Positions 51,339 to 60,461 of a stretch of DNA of 64,000 nt are shown one piece after another (positions within the stretch are counted from its first letter, which is position 1; each line of letters starts with the position of its first letter). Source of the DNA: Cryomorpha ignava. GTDB taxonomy: Bacteria; Bacteroidota; Bacteroidia; Flavobacteriales_D; Cryomorphaceae. The stretch lies in contig NZ_JAAGVY010000013.1 in assembly GCF_010686655.1 (NCBI RefSeq), positions 31,727-95,726 of the forward strand, written 5' to 3'. Position numbers and translations under genes: made by a program. Below the pieces are notes generated by a model that was not told the origin of the DNA, made no database searches, and saw only the letters and a list, made by a program, of their open reading frames with translations.

Positions 51339-51366
51339 CGTATAATTGAATTATAAAACCATAACA

Positions 51367-51999
51367 ATGAAAAAATACCAAAACAAATACCGCATTCCAT
51401 CTGCCCGGGCGCAATGGTGGAATTATGGATGGAATGGTGCCTATTTCATTACAATTTGCACAGCAGGCCGCAAATGTTTTTTCGGAAAAATTGTAAATGA
51501 TAAAATGGACTTGTCGCGCACCGGAATTCTTGCTGATGTTTTCTGGTATACCATTCCGCAACGTATTCCGCATGTGGAATTGGGTGATTTTGTGGTGATG
51601 CCAAATCATATGCATGGCATTTTGATTTTGAATAAACCTGGATCAGGGGAATCTGATAAATCTGCGCTATCGCCGGGTTTGCCGCCGTTGCCGCCCGTTG
51701 TACAGATGTTGCATGCAACGTCTCTACCGGATGTGCCGGATATACCGGATGGTGGATCGCCACCACCTAATAAAAATCAAAAAATGTCTGAAATGTCCCC
51801 GAATGCCGAAACGGTATCTGCCATTGGCCGATCTTATAAATCTGCGGTAACGTTTCATGCAAATAGGCTGGGATTGGAAAATGGCTGGCAGCCACGCTTT
51901 CATGACCACATTATCAGGGATGACGGTGAATACCAGCGCATATCAGATTATATTGTCAGTAATCCCCAAAATTGGAAGGATGACAAATTCTATTCTTAA
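51367..51999 (+). mobile_element. REP-associated tyrosine transposase (RAYT)
   Basis: The 210-residue protein matches the Y1/IS200-like RAYT family, single-strand HUH nucleases that act on REP palindromes. It shows YRIPSARAQWWNYGWNGAYF, the HUH motif VVMPNHMHGIL (H81, H83), the candidate catalytic Tyr157 in GRSYKSAVTFHAN, and the family C-terminus WQPRFHDHIIRDDGEYQRIS followed by DYIVSNPQNWKDDKFY. A low-complexity linker (about residues 90-150) interrupts the domain and includes VQMLHATSL, encoded by a REP palindrome at 51699-51727. RAYTs are usually single-copy and not typical insertion sequences. Confidence 0.93.
51699..51727. repeat. REP palindrome inside the RAYT coding region
   Basis: TGTACAGATGTTGCATGCAA continues with CGTCTCTAC. 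It is a one-base variant of the last unit of the upstream array and preserves the reading frame, encoding residues 112-120 in the linker. Confidence 0.88.
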
Positions 52000-52102
52000 C
52001 CAGAACGGAAGTTGGTGTTAGATATAAGCTGAGGCACTAAATTCATAGATTGCACGTTCTTTTGCACCTCATTGTTTGTGGAATTTCCTATTTTTATGAC
52101 CA

Positions 52103-52657
52103 TTGAAAATCTTTGAGAAATATTATCGTATTCTCGAACTGCCTACAGACAGCACTGATGTTGATATAAAGGCTGCGTACAGAAGGCTTGCCAAATTATA
52201 TCATCCCGATAAAAGCGGCAATCAAACCAGTCGCCACAAATTTATTGATGTAAATGAGGCTTATGAGGTGCTGATGAACCGCGATGCCTACGTGAGAGAT
52301 GCGGTGATCCGTTATCAAAAACGGAAGGAAGCCCGCGAAATCTTGCAGCGAAAATACGGACGAGATTATGCCGCTGGCGCCAGAGAGAGAGCAATGGGAA
52401 ACGCGGATTTGCGGTTTAGGGAGTTTGAAAAATCACCCATTTATCGCACGGCTTTAGTGATTAATTCTGCGGCCAATTATGTGTTTGTCGGTATTGGCGT
52501 AGTAATGATTCTCTCTCCATTTGTGGGCTATTACAGAGAGGTGGTTTACGGTCGGCCGGATGGCAAAGAAGCCGAATTTCATATATTTCCTATCTTCCTC
52601 GGGATTTTGTTTCTTTACGGCCTCTGGTATTTTCTAATAAAAAATAAAGATTCCTAA
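52103..52657 (+). CDS. DnaJ-domain membrane protein
   Basis: A 184-residue protein with a J domain at its N-terminus (KYYRILELPTDSTDVDIKAA, YHPDK with the HPD motif, FIDVNEAYEVL) and two C-terminal membrane segments (NYVFVGIGVVMILSPFVGYY, FPIFLGILFLYGLWYFLI). J domains stimulate Hsp70 ATPase; here the protein would recruit DnaK to the inner membrane. The start is TTG 52103; the nearby ATG (52096) is in another frame and stops at once. Confidence 0.88.
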   Translation: MKIFEKYYRILELPTDSTDVDIKAAYRRLAKLYHPDKSGNQTSRHKFIDVNEAYEVLMNRDAYVRDAVIRYQKRKEAREILQRKYGRDYAAGARERAMGNADLRFREFEKSPIYRTALVINSAANYVFVGIGVVMILSPFVGYYREVVYGRPDGKEAEFHIFPIFLGILFLYGLWYFLIKNKDS

Positions 52658-52673
52658 TTTAAACCCTATAATT

Positions 52674-54887
52674 GTGATTAAGACTTTTCTGAAATTTTCG
52701 GTTCTATTTCTATGCGTATTAAGTTTTCAATTTGGCCACGCCCATGAAGGAATGTGGATACCTTCTACGCTGGCAAAGCTTGTGGAAGGCGATATGCAAA
52801 ATGCCGGATTAAAGCTATCTGCCGAAGATATTTATTCCATTAATCAAAGCAGTTTAAAAGATGCCATTGTGCATTTTGGTGGCGGTTGCACGGCGAGTGT
52901 CATCTCTGAAGAAGGGTTGATATTAACCAACCACCACTGCGGATATTCGCAAATTCAATCGCACTCATCGGTTGAGAATGATTACCTCAAAAATGGATTC
53001 TGGGCAATGAATCATGGCGAGGAACTCCAGAACCCGAACCTCACAGCCACCTTTGTGGTGCGAATAGAAGACGTTACAGAATTTGTGGAGAAACGTACAA
53101 AAGGATTAAAAGGCGATGAGAAAATGGCGGCTATTGCCGATGTAACGAGAGCGCTCGAAAAAGGAGCTACCGAAGGAAATGGCTACGAAGCCAGCGTAAA
53201 GCCTTTCTTTTATGGAAATGCATACTATATGATTGTTACCGAAACGTATCGCGATGTGCGTTTGGTAGGAGCTCCGCCATCGTCAATAGGTAAATTTGGT
53301 GGCGATACAGATAACTGGGAATGGCCACGCCATACAGGCGATTTTTCACTTTTTAGAATCTATGCAGCTCCCGATAATTCACCGGCAGATTACAGCGTAG
53401 ACAATGTGCCTTATACCCCAAAGTACAGCCTTCCGGTAAATATGGATGGCCTGAAAGAAGGCGATTTTACGATGGTTTTTGGATTTCCCGGTAGTACCGA
53501 TCAATACCTTTCGAGCTATGGCGTAAAATACATTACAGAGGTTCAAAACCCTGTAGCTATTGCGATGCGCGAAGCGAGTTTGAGCGTGATTGATGCTGCT
53601 ATGGAAAGCAGCGATAAATTGCGTATTCAATATGCGGCAAAGCAATCTCGAATAAGCAATGCATACAAAAAATGGATAGGCCAGAATATGGGTCTTGAGC
53701 GATTTGACGCGGTAGAAAAGAAAGAGGCGCAGGAGAAATTGTTTGTAGATGCCGCCCGGGCCAAAGGTTTTGATAGCTATGCAGCATTGCCCGATGAGTT
53801 TGCTGTGCTTTACAGCGAAAACGAGCAGTACCAACTTGCGCGCACGTTTTTGATCGAATTTTTCTATTACGGCCCCGAAGCGATTCGGTTTTCTACGAAT
53901 TTTAAAAAGCTGGCTTCAGAAAACGCATCCCTTACAGAAAATGGCAAAATGAAAGAGGAAAAAGAACGTCTTAGAAATTCGATTGCCGGGTTTAATAAAG
54001 ATTACGACGCTGAAACAGATCGCCGCATTATGGCTGCACAACTGGCAATATTTGCCGAAAGGTGTCCCGATGTTTTAAATTCGCCTACGCTGAATACCTA
54101 TCTCGCTAAATACGGAAATTCGAAAGCTGCTGCCGATGCCATTTACGATGAATCGATGATGGACAATGAAGCAGGATTGCTAAAACTACTCGACCTATCG
54201 GGTAAGAAGCAGGTAAAAATTCTAAACAACGATCCCATTTACAAAATTGGCGATGAGCTGCTTGAGGCGTACAACGGAAAAGTAAGAGCGGGGTACGAAA
54301 ACTTTGTGAATCGGGAAAGCGAGATGATGGAAGAATACGTAAAGGCAACCATGGAATTATTTCCGAATAAAAAATACTGGCCGGATGCAAATAGTACCAT
54401 GCGACTGACTTACGGTAAAATGGAAGGTTCTGAACCGCAAGATGGACTGGAATACAAAGCCTACACAACCCTCGATGGAATTGTGCAAAAATACATTCCC
54501 GGTGATAAAGAGTTTGATGTGCCTGAAAGATTGCTCGAGCTTCAGCAAAATGGCGATTACGGCAAGTATGCTACTGATGGAGAGCTTCGCGTCTGCTTTC
54601 TCGGTTCTAATCACACCACAGGGGGCAATTCGGGAAGCCCCGCACTTGATGGGAAAGGTCAGCTGGTTGGGTTGAACTTTGACCGCACCTGGGAGAGCAC
54701 GATGAGCGATTTGATGTTTAACGGAGAGATTTGCCGCAACATCATGGTCGATGTAAAATACGTGCTTTTCATTGTAGACAAATTTGCCGGCGCGGGACAC
54801 CTTGTAGATGAAATGAAATTGGTTTCATCCGCTGGTGCAGAATCATCAAGAGGTGAACAAAAGACGGTAGAGCCTGTTACCAATTAA
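52674..54887 (+). CDS. S46-family dipeptidyl-peptidase (DPP11-like)
   Basis: The 737-residue periplasmic enzyme has a signal peptide ([13 protein letters not shown]) and the S46 catalytic triad: His in [18 protein letters not shown] (about 87-88), Asp223 in [14 protein letters not shown] and Ser653 in [10 protein letters not shown]. The S1-site residue after FD is Arg (LNFDRTW, Arg671). Among S46 enzymes Arg here marks the DPP11 type, which prefers Asp/Glu at P1, while Gly marks DPP7. It removes dipeptides for peptide catabolism. Start is GTG 52674. A pterin dehydratase gene follows after 2 bp. Confidence 0.93.
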   Translation: MIKTFLKFSVLFLCVLSFQFGHAHEGMWIPSTLAKLVEGDMQNAGLKLSAEDIYSINQSSLKDAIVHFGGGCTASVISEEGLILTNHHCGYSQIQSHSSVENDYLKNGFWAMNHGEELQNPNLTATFVVRIEDVTEFVEKRTKGLKGDEKMAAIADVTRALEKGATEGNGYEASVKPFFYGNAYYMIVTETYRDVRLVGAPPSSIGKFGGDTDNWEWPRHTGDFSLFRIYAAPDNSPADYSVDNVPYTPKYSLPVNMDGLKEGDFTMVFGFPGSTDQYLSSYGVKYITEVQNPVAIAMREASLSVIDAAMESSDKLRIQYAAKQSRISNAYKKWIGQNMGLERFDAVEKKEAQEKLFVDAARAKGFDSYAALPDEFAVLYSENEQYQLARTFLIEFFYYGPEAIRFSTNFKKLASENASLTENGKMKEEKERLRNSIAGFNKDYDAETDRRIMAAQLAIFAERCPDVLNSPTLNTYLAKYGNSKAAADAIYDESMMDNEAGLLKLLDLSGKKQVKILNNDPIYKIGDELLEAYNGKVRAGYENFVNRESEMMEEYVKATMELFPNKKYWPDANSTMRLTYGKMEGSEPQDGLEYKAYTTLDGIVQKYIPGDKEFDVPERLLELQQNGDYGKYATDGELRVCFLGSNHTTGGNSGSPALDGKGQLVGLNFDRTWESTMSDLMFNGEICRNIMVDVKYVLFIVDKFAGAGHLVDEMKLVSSAGAESSRGEQKTVEPVTN

Positions 54888-54889
54888 TT

Positions 54890-55132
54890 ATGAAGAACTG
54901 GAAAGAAGAAGATAACAAGCTCAAAAAATCATTTGAATTCAAAGACTTTGTCGGCGCGTTTGGCTTTATGAGTCAAGTGGCATTGATAGCCGAAAAGATG
55001 AACCATCACCCCGAGTGGACCAATGTTTACAATACTGTCGACATTGCGCTTCAATCGCATGATGATGGAGATAAAGTTACCGAGAAGGATCATAAATTGG
55101 CTAAGGCGATTGATAAGATTTCAGATTTGTGA
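54890..55132 (+). CDS. phhB: Pterin-4a-carbinolamine dehydratase
   Basis: An 80-residue protein with the PCD/DCoH signature: [20 protein letters not shown], then [20 protein letters not shown], split as MNHHPEWTN and [13 protein letters not shown]. It recycles the tetrahydrobiopterin cofactor after aromatic amino-acid hydroxylation. No hydroxylase gene is nearby. It is cotranscribed with the S46 peptidase. Its stop codon lies within a heptamer array. Confidence 0.93.
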   Translation: MKNWKEEDNKLKKSFEFKDFVGAFGFMSQVALIAEKMNHHPEWTNVYNTVDIALQSHDDGDKVTEKDHKLAKAIDKISDL

Positions 55133-55188
55133 TTTCAGAATGATGATTTCAGACTTTTGATTTCAGAATGATGATTTCAGATTTCAGA
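55119..55188. repeat. Heptanucleotide array, TTTCAGA with ATGATGA, 10 units
   Basis: TTTCAGA occurs at 55119, 55133, 55147, 55161, 55175 and 55182, with ATGATGA or CTTTTGA units between, all in strict 7-bp register. The array crosses the stop codon of the pterin dehydratase gene (55130-55132). Confidence 0.85.
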
Positions 55189-55553
55189 TTGCGGGCGCAT
55201 GGTTTCGTGGGTCATTAAGGGGTCTGTTTGTGATTCGAAAAATAGTTTTGCGCACACGCTCAGTTTACTACGCTTTTTAGCGTGGCGTCTCGCCATGCCT
55301 ACGGCTTGGTATACTCTGGCGCCTCGCCAGGATTTTCATGACTAAGGTTAATCATGACTAAGGTTAATTCGGAGAAGCTTTAGTTATTTGTCACGGCATC
55401 CCAAAAAACCCAAACAAGAAGCTTAACCTAAAAAGCTAGCGTTTTCAAATCCGGTTTTCGCTATTTCCAATTATTCCAAAAAAAGCAAAAATTAGATATC
55501 AATTCTTATCAACATTGGTTTCAGCATACTCTTAAAGCCTTTATTTTCGTGGC
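55189..55553. other. Intergenic region with hairpins and a tandem 16-mer
   Basis: No gene is supported. TGGCGTCTCGCCA (55283-55295) and TGGCGCCTCGCCA (55317-55329) are two small REP-like hairpins. TCATGACTAAGGTTAA is present twice head to tail (55336-55351, 55352-55367); its TAAGGTTAATTC end is shared with the duplicate at 10132. Confidence 0.7.
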
Positions 55554-58500
55554 ATGATTTCAATAAGTGACCGTGTAGATGGGTTTTTTAATAGAAATGT
55601 AATTCCGGAAGTGCTTCAAAGGGGGCGTGCTTATTACCTTTCGGGACATGTGGAGAGCGTTTCTATTAAGCCGCTGCAGAAAAACATCTTTTTTGGGGTA
55701 AAGGGGACAATGTCATATCAAGTCTTTCTGAATGTGGATATCCATTCGGTAAAATTGATTTACGAGATGGGTTGCAACTGTCCTTATAGCGGAAAGGGCG
55801 CGTGTAAACACATTGCAGCCGCAGGGCTTTGGATCAAAGCAAATTGGAAAACTTTAAGCCTTAGCTTTGATAAAAATCAAGAATTTACCTGGCCGGAAGT
55901 ATCTAAAATCGATCAAGCGTCTTTAGAAATAACAGAAAATGGCTGGCTGTTAAAGAATTTCAAATCTTTTAATAGGGAAGTACTATACCGATCTCTTTAC
56001 AAGAGGCATATTCCCGAATTGCGTGACTTTACTATTCGCCAAGCGGATAAAGGTCACTATGAAATTACGTTGGCAATAAGGAAGACTTATTTTTATTCTC
56101 AGGCCGAAATCTTTACACTTAACGCAGTTTCTGATAATATCGATCTTAAACTATCCTGTTCGTGTGGTGATGAGCGAAAGCGAGTGTGCGATCATATTGC
56201 TGTTTTTTTAAAAGAAGTTTCCGGTAAGCAGTTGACAGCGCTTTTTACAGATTTAGATGAAGATTTTGTTGAGAAAAAGGGTGCCGAAATGCTTAATAAC
56301 TACGGTTTTGACAAAGAAGCCAACTGGATGGATTATTTCGAAATTGGATTTTCGGATAATGTGAAAACCATTGTTCCAAAGCCATCTCTTTCCAATTTGA
56401 TATCGCCCGAATTGTGGAGCTTAGAAAATCCCGGCAGCGCGTTTAGTACAAACCCAAATCATGAATTACCGACTATCAGCGATACGGATCAGCCCGATTT
56501 TGAGATGGGTTTTTCATTGGAATTTGATCCGTATGATGGCGATTTTGATCTGATACCTATTGTAGCACGCGCCAATAAAAAAGGTGTGCCAATGTCCATT
56601 GGTTTTAAGGAGTATGATAAAATAGGTTTTTCTGATCATGTAGTGAAGCAAAACAGAGATATTTCGCTTCTGGCTTTGTGTAATGCGTTGAGCGTAAGCT
56701 TTGGGAGTGAGTCGATGGATGAGAAGATTAAATATCTGCTCGAATATAAAACCGCGTTGGAAGAGCATCCCAATATCTATTTGAATACAGCTCCTTCGCA
56801 CCGCAACTTTCGCAAGGGAGACCTGCTAGACGTAAAATTTCAATCGACTGCACCCCGATTAAAATATATCCTCACCGAGAAAGACGGATTTGTAGAAATT
56901 CAGGTAGCTTTTAATCAAGGTGGTGCCGAAGTGTTTCTCAATGCAGAAAATATAGAAGATTTGCATAGAAATTTCTTGAAATCGGGTGAGCACATTTATC
57001 TTCTTATTTCAGACTCTGATATCAATCATGTTAGAAGCGCGCGCAAGCTAGATGGTAAAATGGTTGCGCTAAGTAAATTGCCCGCACTTTTTGAAAAATA
57101 CCTCGGCTATGCACTTAAATCAAGTGATGTAGAGTTTATTAACTTTAAAAAATATGCAGTGAGTACTCAAACTGTTACGGCTGTTGCCAAAGAAATTTAC
57201 CTCTCGGAAGTAGGTAATTTCGTTCTTTTTCGACCATTTATCCGGTATGAAAACGATTATCTCATGGATGCCCTTTCACAAGAAAGTCAGTGGGAAGTTG
57301 GTGAAGAAGGAATTGTTAAAACCGAGCAGGATATGCAAAAAGCAGATGAATTCAGAAATGAACTCTGCGAAATATATCCGATGTTTAAAGACCAGTTTTC
57401 CAGAACAGATTACCTTCATATTAGCTACAGAGATTTAATGAAGGACAATACATTCATTAAGATTTTTGGAAAATTTGAAGAGCTGGAAATAAAGGTATTT
57501 GGCCTGCGCGATTTAAAAGGGCTTAAGGTAAATCCGTATCCTGGAAAGGTGATTTATTCCGTTAAATCAGGTGTTGATTGGTTTGAAGTAGAGGCGAAAA
57601 TTGCATTTGGCGACATAGAGATTGGAATAGATCAGCTTAAGAAACGATTTATTCCCGGGAGTGATTATATAGAATTGAGTGATGGTTCAAAGGGAATTAT
57701 TCCTGCAGAGTGGCTTAAAAAGTTGGAGCGTTTATTTGAAAGCGGAGAAGTAAAAGGAGATAAACTTCTGGTGTCGAGTAAAAAGTTTACTCTGGTAGAA
57801 GAGCTTTTTGATGCCCTTGATGATGAAGTGACCTTGCAAATTAATGATAAGAAATCGAAGCTTTTAAATTTTGATAAAATCCAAACCCACCCTTTGCCGA
57901 AAGGTATAAAAGGCACTTTGAGACATTATCAGGAAGATGGGTTTCAGTGGCTTTGTTTTTTGGATGAATTTAAGTGGGGCGGTATTCTGGCAGATGATAT
58001 GGGGCTCGGGAAAACCCTACAGATAATCACTTTTTTAAAGCATGTGATTTTAAAAACCAAGCAGGCCAATTTAATTGTCGTTCCCACTTCGCTTCTCTTT
58101 AATTGGGAAAATGAGATTAAAAAGTTCGCACCTTCTTTAAAAGTTCATTTTTATTATGGAAGTCAGCGCATTAAATCTACAGATAATTTTAAGAAGTACG
58201 ATATCGTTTTTACCAGTTATGGTCATGCGTTAAGCGATATTGAAGTCTTTAAAGATTATAATTTTAATTATGTGATTCTCGACGAATCGCAGGCCATTAA
58301 AAACCCGGCCAGCAAAAGATACAAGGCTGTGCGTTTGCTTAAAGCGAATAATCGCATTGCGATGACGGGCACACCTATTGAGAATAACACCTTTGATCTC
58401 TTCGCGCAAATGTCGTTTTTGAATCCGGGATTTCTCGGTGCAGCTAAGAATTTCAAGAATGATTTCGCGAAAGCAATTGATACCGACCGCGATGAAAACA

Positions 58501-59303
58501 GAGCCGCCGAATTGCAGCGATTGATTAAGCCTTTTGTACTTCGGCGTACAAAAAAGCAAGTTGCCACAGAGCTTCCCGACAAAACCGAAGAAGTGCTTTA
58601 TTGCGAAATGGACAAATCGCAACAGAAAGTGTATGACGCTTTCAGGAATGAATACCGCAACAGGCTGATTGAAAAAATAGATGAGGAGGGAGTAAACAAA
58701 GCGCGGTTTGCTGTATTGGAAGGACTCACAAAATTGCGACAAATATGCGATACACCCGAAATATTGCCGGGTGATGAGAAATACACCGGGAAGTCGGTTA
58801 AAATAGATTTGCTCGTAAGGCATATCAAAGAGAAAACAGCGAATCACAAGATTTTAATATTTTCTCAATTTGTAAAAATGCTGCGGGTTATTGAAGGCAG
58901 AATAAAAGAAGAAGGGATTTCTTATGAATACCTTGACGGCCAATCTAACACCACACAGCGGCAAGCGAGTGTGGAGCATTTTCAGGAAGATGAGACTTGC
59001 AGAGTCTTCCTCATTAGCCTGAAAGCGGGTGGCACCGGATTAAATTTAATGGCTGCCGACTACGTTTATATTGTTGATCCATGGTGGAACCCTGCAGTAG
59101 AAAATCAGGCCATTGACCGCTGCTACCGTATAGGGCAAGATAAGAAGGTAATAGCCTACAGAATGATTTGTAAAAACACCGTTGAGGAGAAGATTATGGA
59201 GCTTCAGAAAAAGAAAAAGGCTATCGCGGGAGACATTGTTACTACTGATGAGGGCATTTTGAAAAAGTTGAACAAAGATGATTTAATGGATTTGTTTGGG
59301 TGA
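55554..59303 (+). CDS. SNF2-family helicase with two SWIM zinc fingers
   Basis: A 1249-residue ATP-dependent DNA translocase. The N-terminus carries a SWIM finger (MGCNCPYSGKGACKHIA, C74/C76/C84/H86) and a second SWIM-like finger (CSCGDERKRVCDHIA, near residue 203). The C-terminal third is a full SNF2 motor: Walker A LADDMGLGKTLQ (about 811), the DEAH-like box LDESQAIKNP (about 909), MTGTPIENN, and the helicase C block SLKAGGTGLNLMAADYVYIV and DRCYRIGQDKKV. Such proteins remodel protein-DNA complexes, perhaps for transcription recycling (RapA-like) or repair. It is monocistronic. Confidence 0.94.
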   Translation: MISISDRVDGFFNRNVIPEVLQRGRAYYLSGHVESVSIKPLQKNIFFGVKGTMSYQVFLNVDIHSVKLIYEMGCNCPYSGKGACKHIAAAGLWIKANWKTLSLSFDKNQEFTWPEVSKIDQASLEITENGWLLKNFKSFNREVLYRSLYKRHIPELRDFTIRQADKGHYEITLAIRKTYFYSQAEIFTLNAVSDNIDLKLSCSCGDERKRVCDHIAVFLKEVSGKQLTALFTDLDEDFVEKKGAEMLNNYGFDKEANWMDYFEIGFSDNVKTIVPKPSLSNLISPELWSLENPGSAFSTNPNHELPTISDTDQPDFEMGFSLEFDPYDGDFDLIPIVARANKKGVPMSIGFKEYDKIGFSDHVVKQNRDISLLALCNALSVSFGSESMDEKIKYLLEYKTALEEHPNIYLNTAPSHRNFRKGDLLDVKFQSTAPRLKYILTEKDGFVEIQVAFNQGGAEVFLNAENIEDLHRNFLKSGEHIYLLISDSDINHVRSARKLDGKMVALSKLPALFEKYLGYALKSSDVEFINFKKYAVSTQTVTAVAKEIYLSEVGNFVLFRPFIRYENDYLMDALSQESQWEVGEEGIVKTEQDMQKADEFRNELCEIYPMFKDQFSRTDYLHISYRDLMKDNTFIKIFGKFEELEIKVFGLRDLKGLKVNPYPGKVIYSVKSGVDWFEVEAKIAFGDIEIGIDQLKKRFIPGSDYIELSDGSKGIIPAEWLKKLERLFESGEVKGDKLLVSSKKFTLVEELFDALDDEVTLQINDKKSKLLNFDKIQTHPLPKGIKGTLRHYQEDGFQWLCFLDEFKWGGILADDMGLGKTLQIITFLKHVILKTKQANLIVVPTSLLFNWENEIKKFAPSLKVHFYYGSQRIKSTDNFKKYDIVFTSYGHALSDIEVFKDYNFNYVILDESQAIKNPASKRYKAVRLLKANNRIAMTGTPIENNTFDLFAQMSFLNPGFLGAAKNFKNDFAKAIDTDRDENRAAELQRLIKPFVLRRTKKQVATELPDKTEEVLYCEMDKSQQKVYDAFRNEYRNRLIEKIDEEGVNKARFAVLEGLTKLRQICDTPEILPGDEKYTGKSVKIDLLVRHIKEKTANHKILIFSQFVKMLRVIEGRIKEEGISYEYLDGQSNTTQRQASVEHFQEDETCRVFLISLKAGGTGLNLMAADYVYIVDPWWNPAVENQAIDRCYRIGQDKKVIAYRMICKNTVEEKIMELQKKKKAIAGDIVTTDEGILKKLNKDDLMDLFG

Positions 59304-59312
59304 ATTTCAATG

Positions 59313-59438
59313 GGCAATAGGCAATGTGCAATTAGCAATAGGTAATGTGCAATGTGCAATGTGCAATGGGCAATAGGCAATGTGCAATTAGCAATAGGCA
59401 ATAGGCAATGTGCAATAGGCAATGGGCAATTAGAAATA
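59313..59438. repeat. Heptanucleotide array, unit GGCAATR and variants, 18 units
   Basis: Eighteen consecutive 7-bp units (GGCAATA, GGCAATG, TGCAATG, TGCAATT, AGCAATA) keep register for 126 bp, starting 10 nt after the SNF2 stop codon. A 5-unit block (GGCAATA GGCAATG TGCAATT AGCAATA GG) recurs 56 bp later, showing a higher-order 8-unit repeat. Confidence 0.9.
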
Positions 59439-59497
59439 GGCATAAGCGTTATACAATAATCAAGTGAAATAAACATAAACCGAGAGATATTTGAATC

Positions 59498-60118
59498 ATG
59501 GATTACTTAAAGTCTCATTTTTATCAGTTGGTTTCAGCCTACACGAACGATGCGGAATTTAGAGAGCAGTTGTGGAAGGAAATTGTATCGGCTTACAGCC
59601 AAAAGAAGCGGTACTACCACAATCTCAATCACTTGGATTATATGCTGCGATTGGCGGAAGAGAATAGGGATGAATTGGAAGATTGGGATGTCGTTTCGTT
59701 TTCCATCTTTTATCATGATATTGTTTACAACGTAAAGCGCCAGAAAAATGAAGAGAGAAGTGCGGAGATTGCAGCAGAAAAACTTTCACTGCTTGGGCTT
59801 GAACCAAAGCGTGTTGAGCGATGCAAGGAGCAGATTCTCGCGACGAAGCATCATAAATTTAGTGATGACTCTGACACTTCGTATCTAATTGATTTCGATC
59901 TGGCCATACTTGGTGATACCTTTGAAAAATATAGTATTTATGCCCAGAATGTCAGAAAAGAATACTCCATTTACCCTGATATTTTTTACATAAAGGGTCG
60001 GAAGAAGGTGGTTCGGTCATTTCTGGACTCGGAGAGGATTTTTAGAACCAAGCGGTTTTTTGAATTGAGAGAGAAGAAGGCGAGGGATAATTTGAGAAAG
60101 GAGCTTGAAATATTGTGA
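59498..60118 (+). CDS. HD-domain metal-dependent phosphohydrolase
   Basis: The 206-residue protein belongs to the predicted HD superfamily: YHNLNHLDYMLRLAEEN, then the HD pair in SIFYHDIVYNVKRQKNEERS, ILATKHHKF and the late Asp in DFDLAILGDTFEKY. Substrate is unknown; relatives act on nucleotides. A near-consensus -7 box (GATATTTG) lies about 10 nt before the ATG. The C-terminus is rich in Arg/Lys/Glu helices. Confidence 0.85.
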   Translation: MDYLKSHFYQLVSAYTNDAEFREQLWKEIVSAYSQKKRYYHNLNHLDYMLRLAEENRDELEDWDVVSFSIFYHDIVYNVKRQKNEERSAEIAAEKLSLLGLEPKRVERCKEQILATKHHKFSDDSDTSYLIDFDLAILGDTFEKYSIYAQNVRKEYSIYPDIFYIKGRKKVVRSFLDSERIFRTKRFFELREKKARDNLRKELEIL

Positions 60119-60461
60119 GTAGTTGGTTTTAGATTTTTTGTTTCAACGCTTTCTTAAAAACGCTACGAGAAATTAGGGTTTTATTAGCAAAATCAACTTT
60201 TAAGTAAGCCTACCATTGTGAATGAATTATTTTTTGATTCCTTAATTCCCTTTCTCAAATTCTTGAAATGGTTTATGCCGGAGACCAAGTTTTAAACTAA
60301 GCAGTGGGGAATGTCTTGAAGGTCAGATTGAAACGGATTCTTAATATATTTTTGAATCAAAAGCATTGATAATACACAGCACATTGTTTAAACTAACAGA
60401 ACTTAACTTCAAAGCTGTCCTACATTTGGTTAAGTTTACTCTTTATCTAAATTCTTCTTTT
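60119..60461. promoter_or_regulatory. Intergenic region with promoter for the TPR kinase
   Basis: TTG at 60328-60330 and TATTTTTG at 60347-60354 (16-bp spacing) fit a Bacteroidota promoter, giving a leader of about 100 nt before ATG 60462. The rest of the region shows no gene or repeat. Confidence 0.5.

Noticed and set aside
50854..51615. Long minus-strand frames through the 23-bp array (253, 69 and 90 aa)
   Set aside because: They translate the repeat (CNVCTLW, ATSVHYG cycles) in three frames and overlap the RAYT gene; repeats lacking stops produce such frames automatically.
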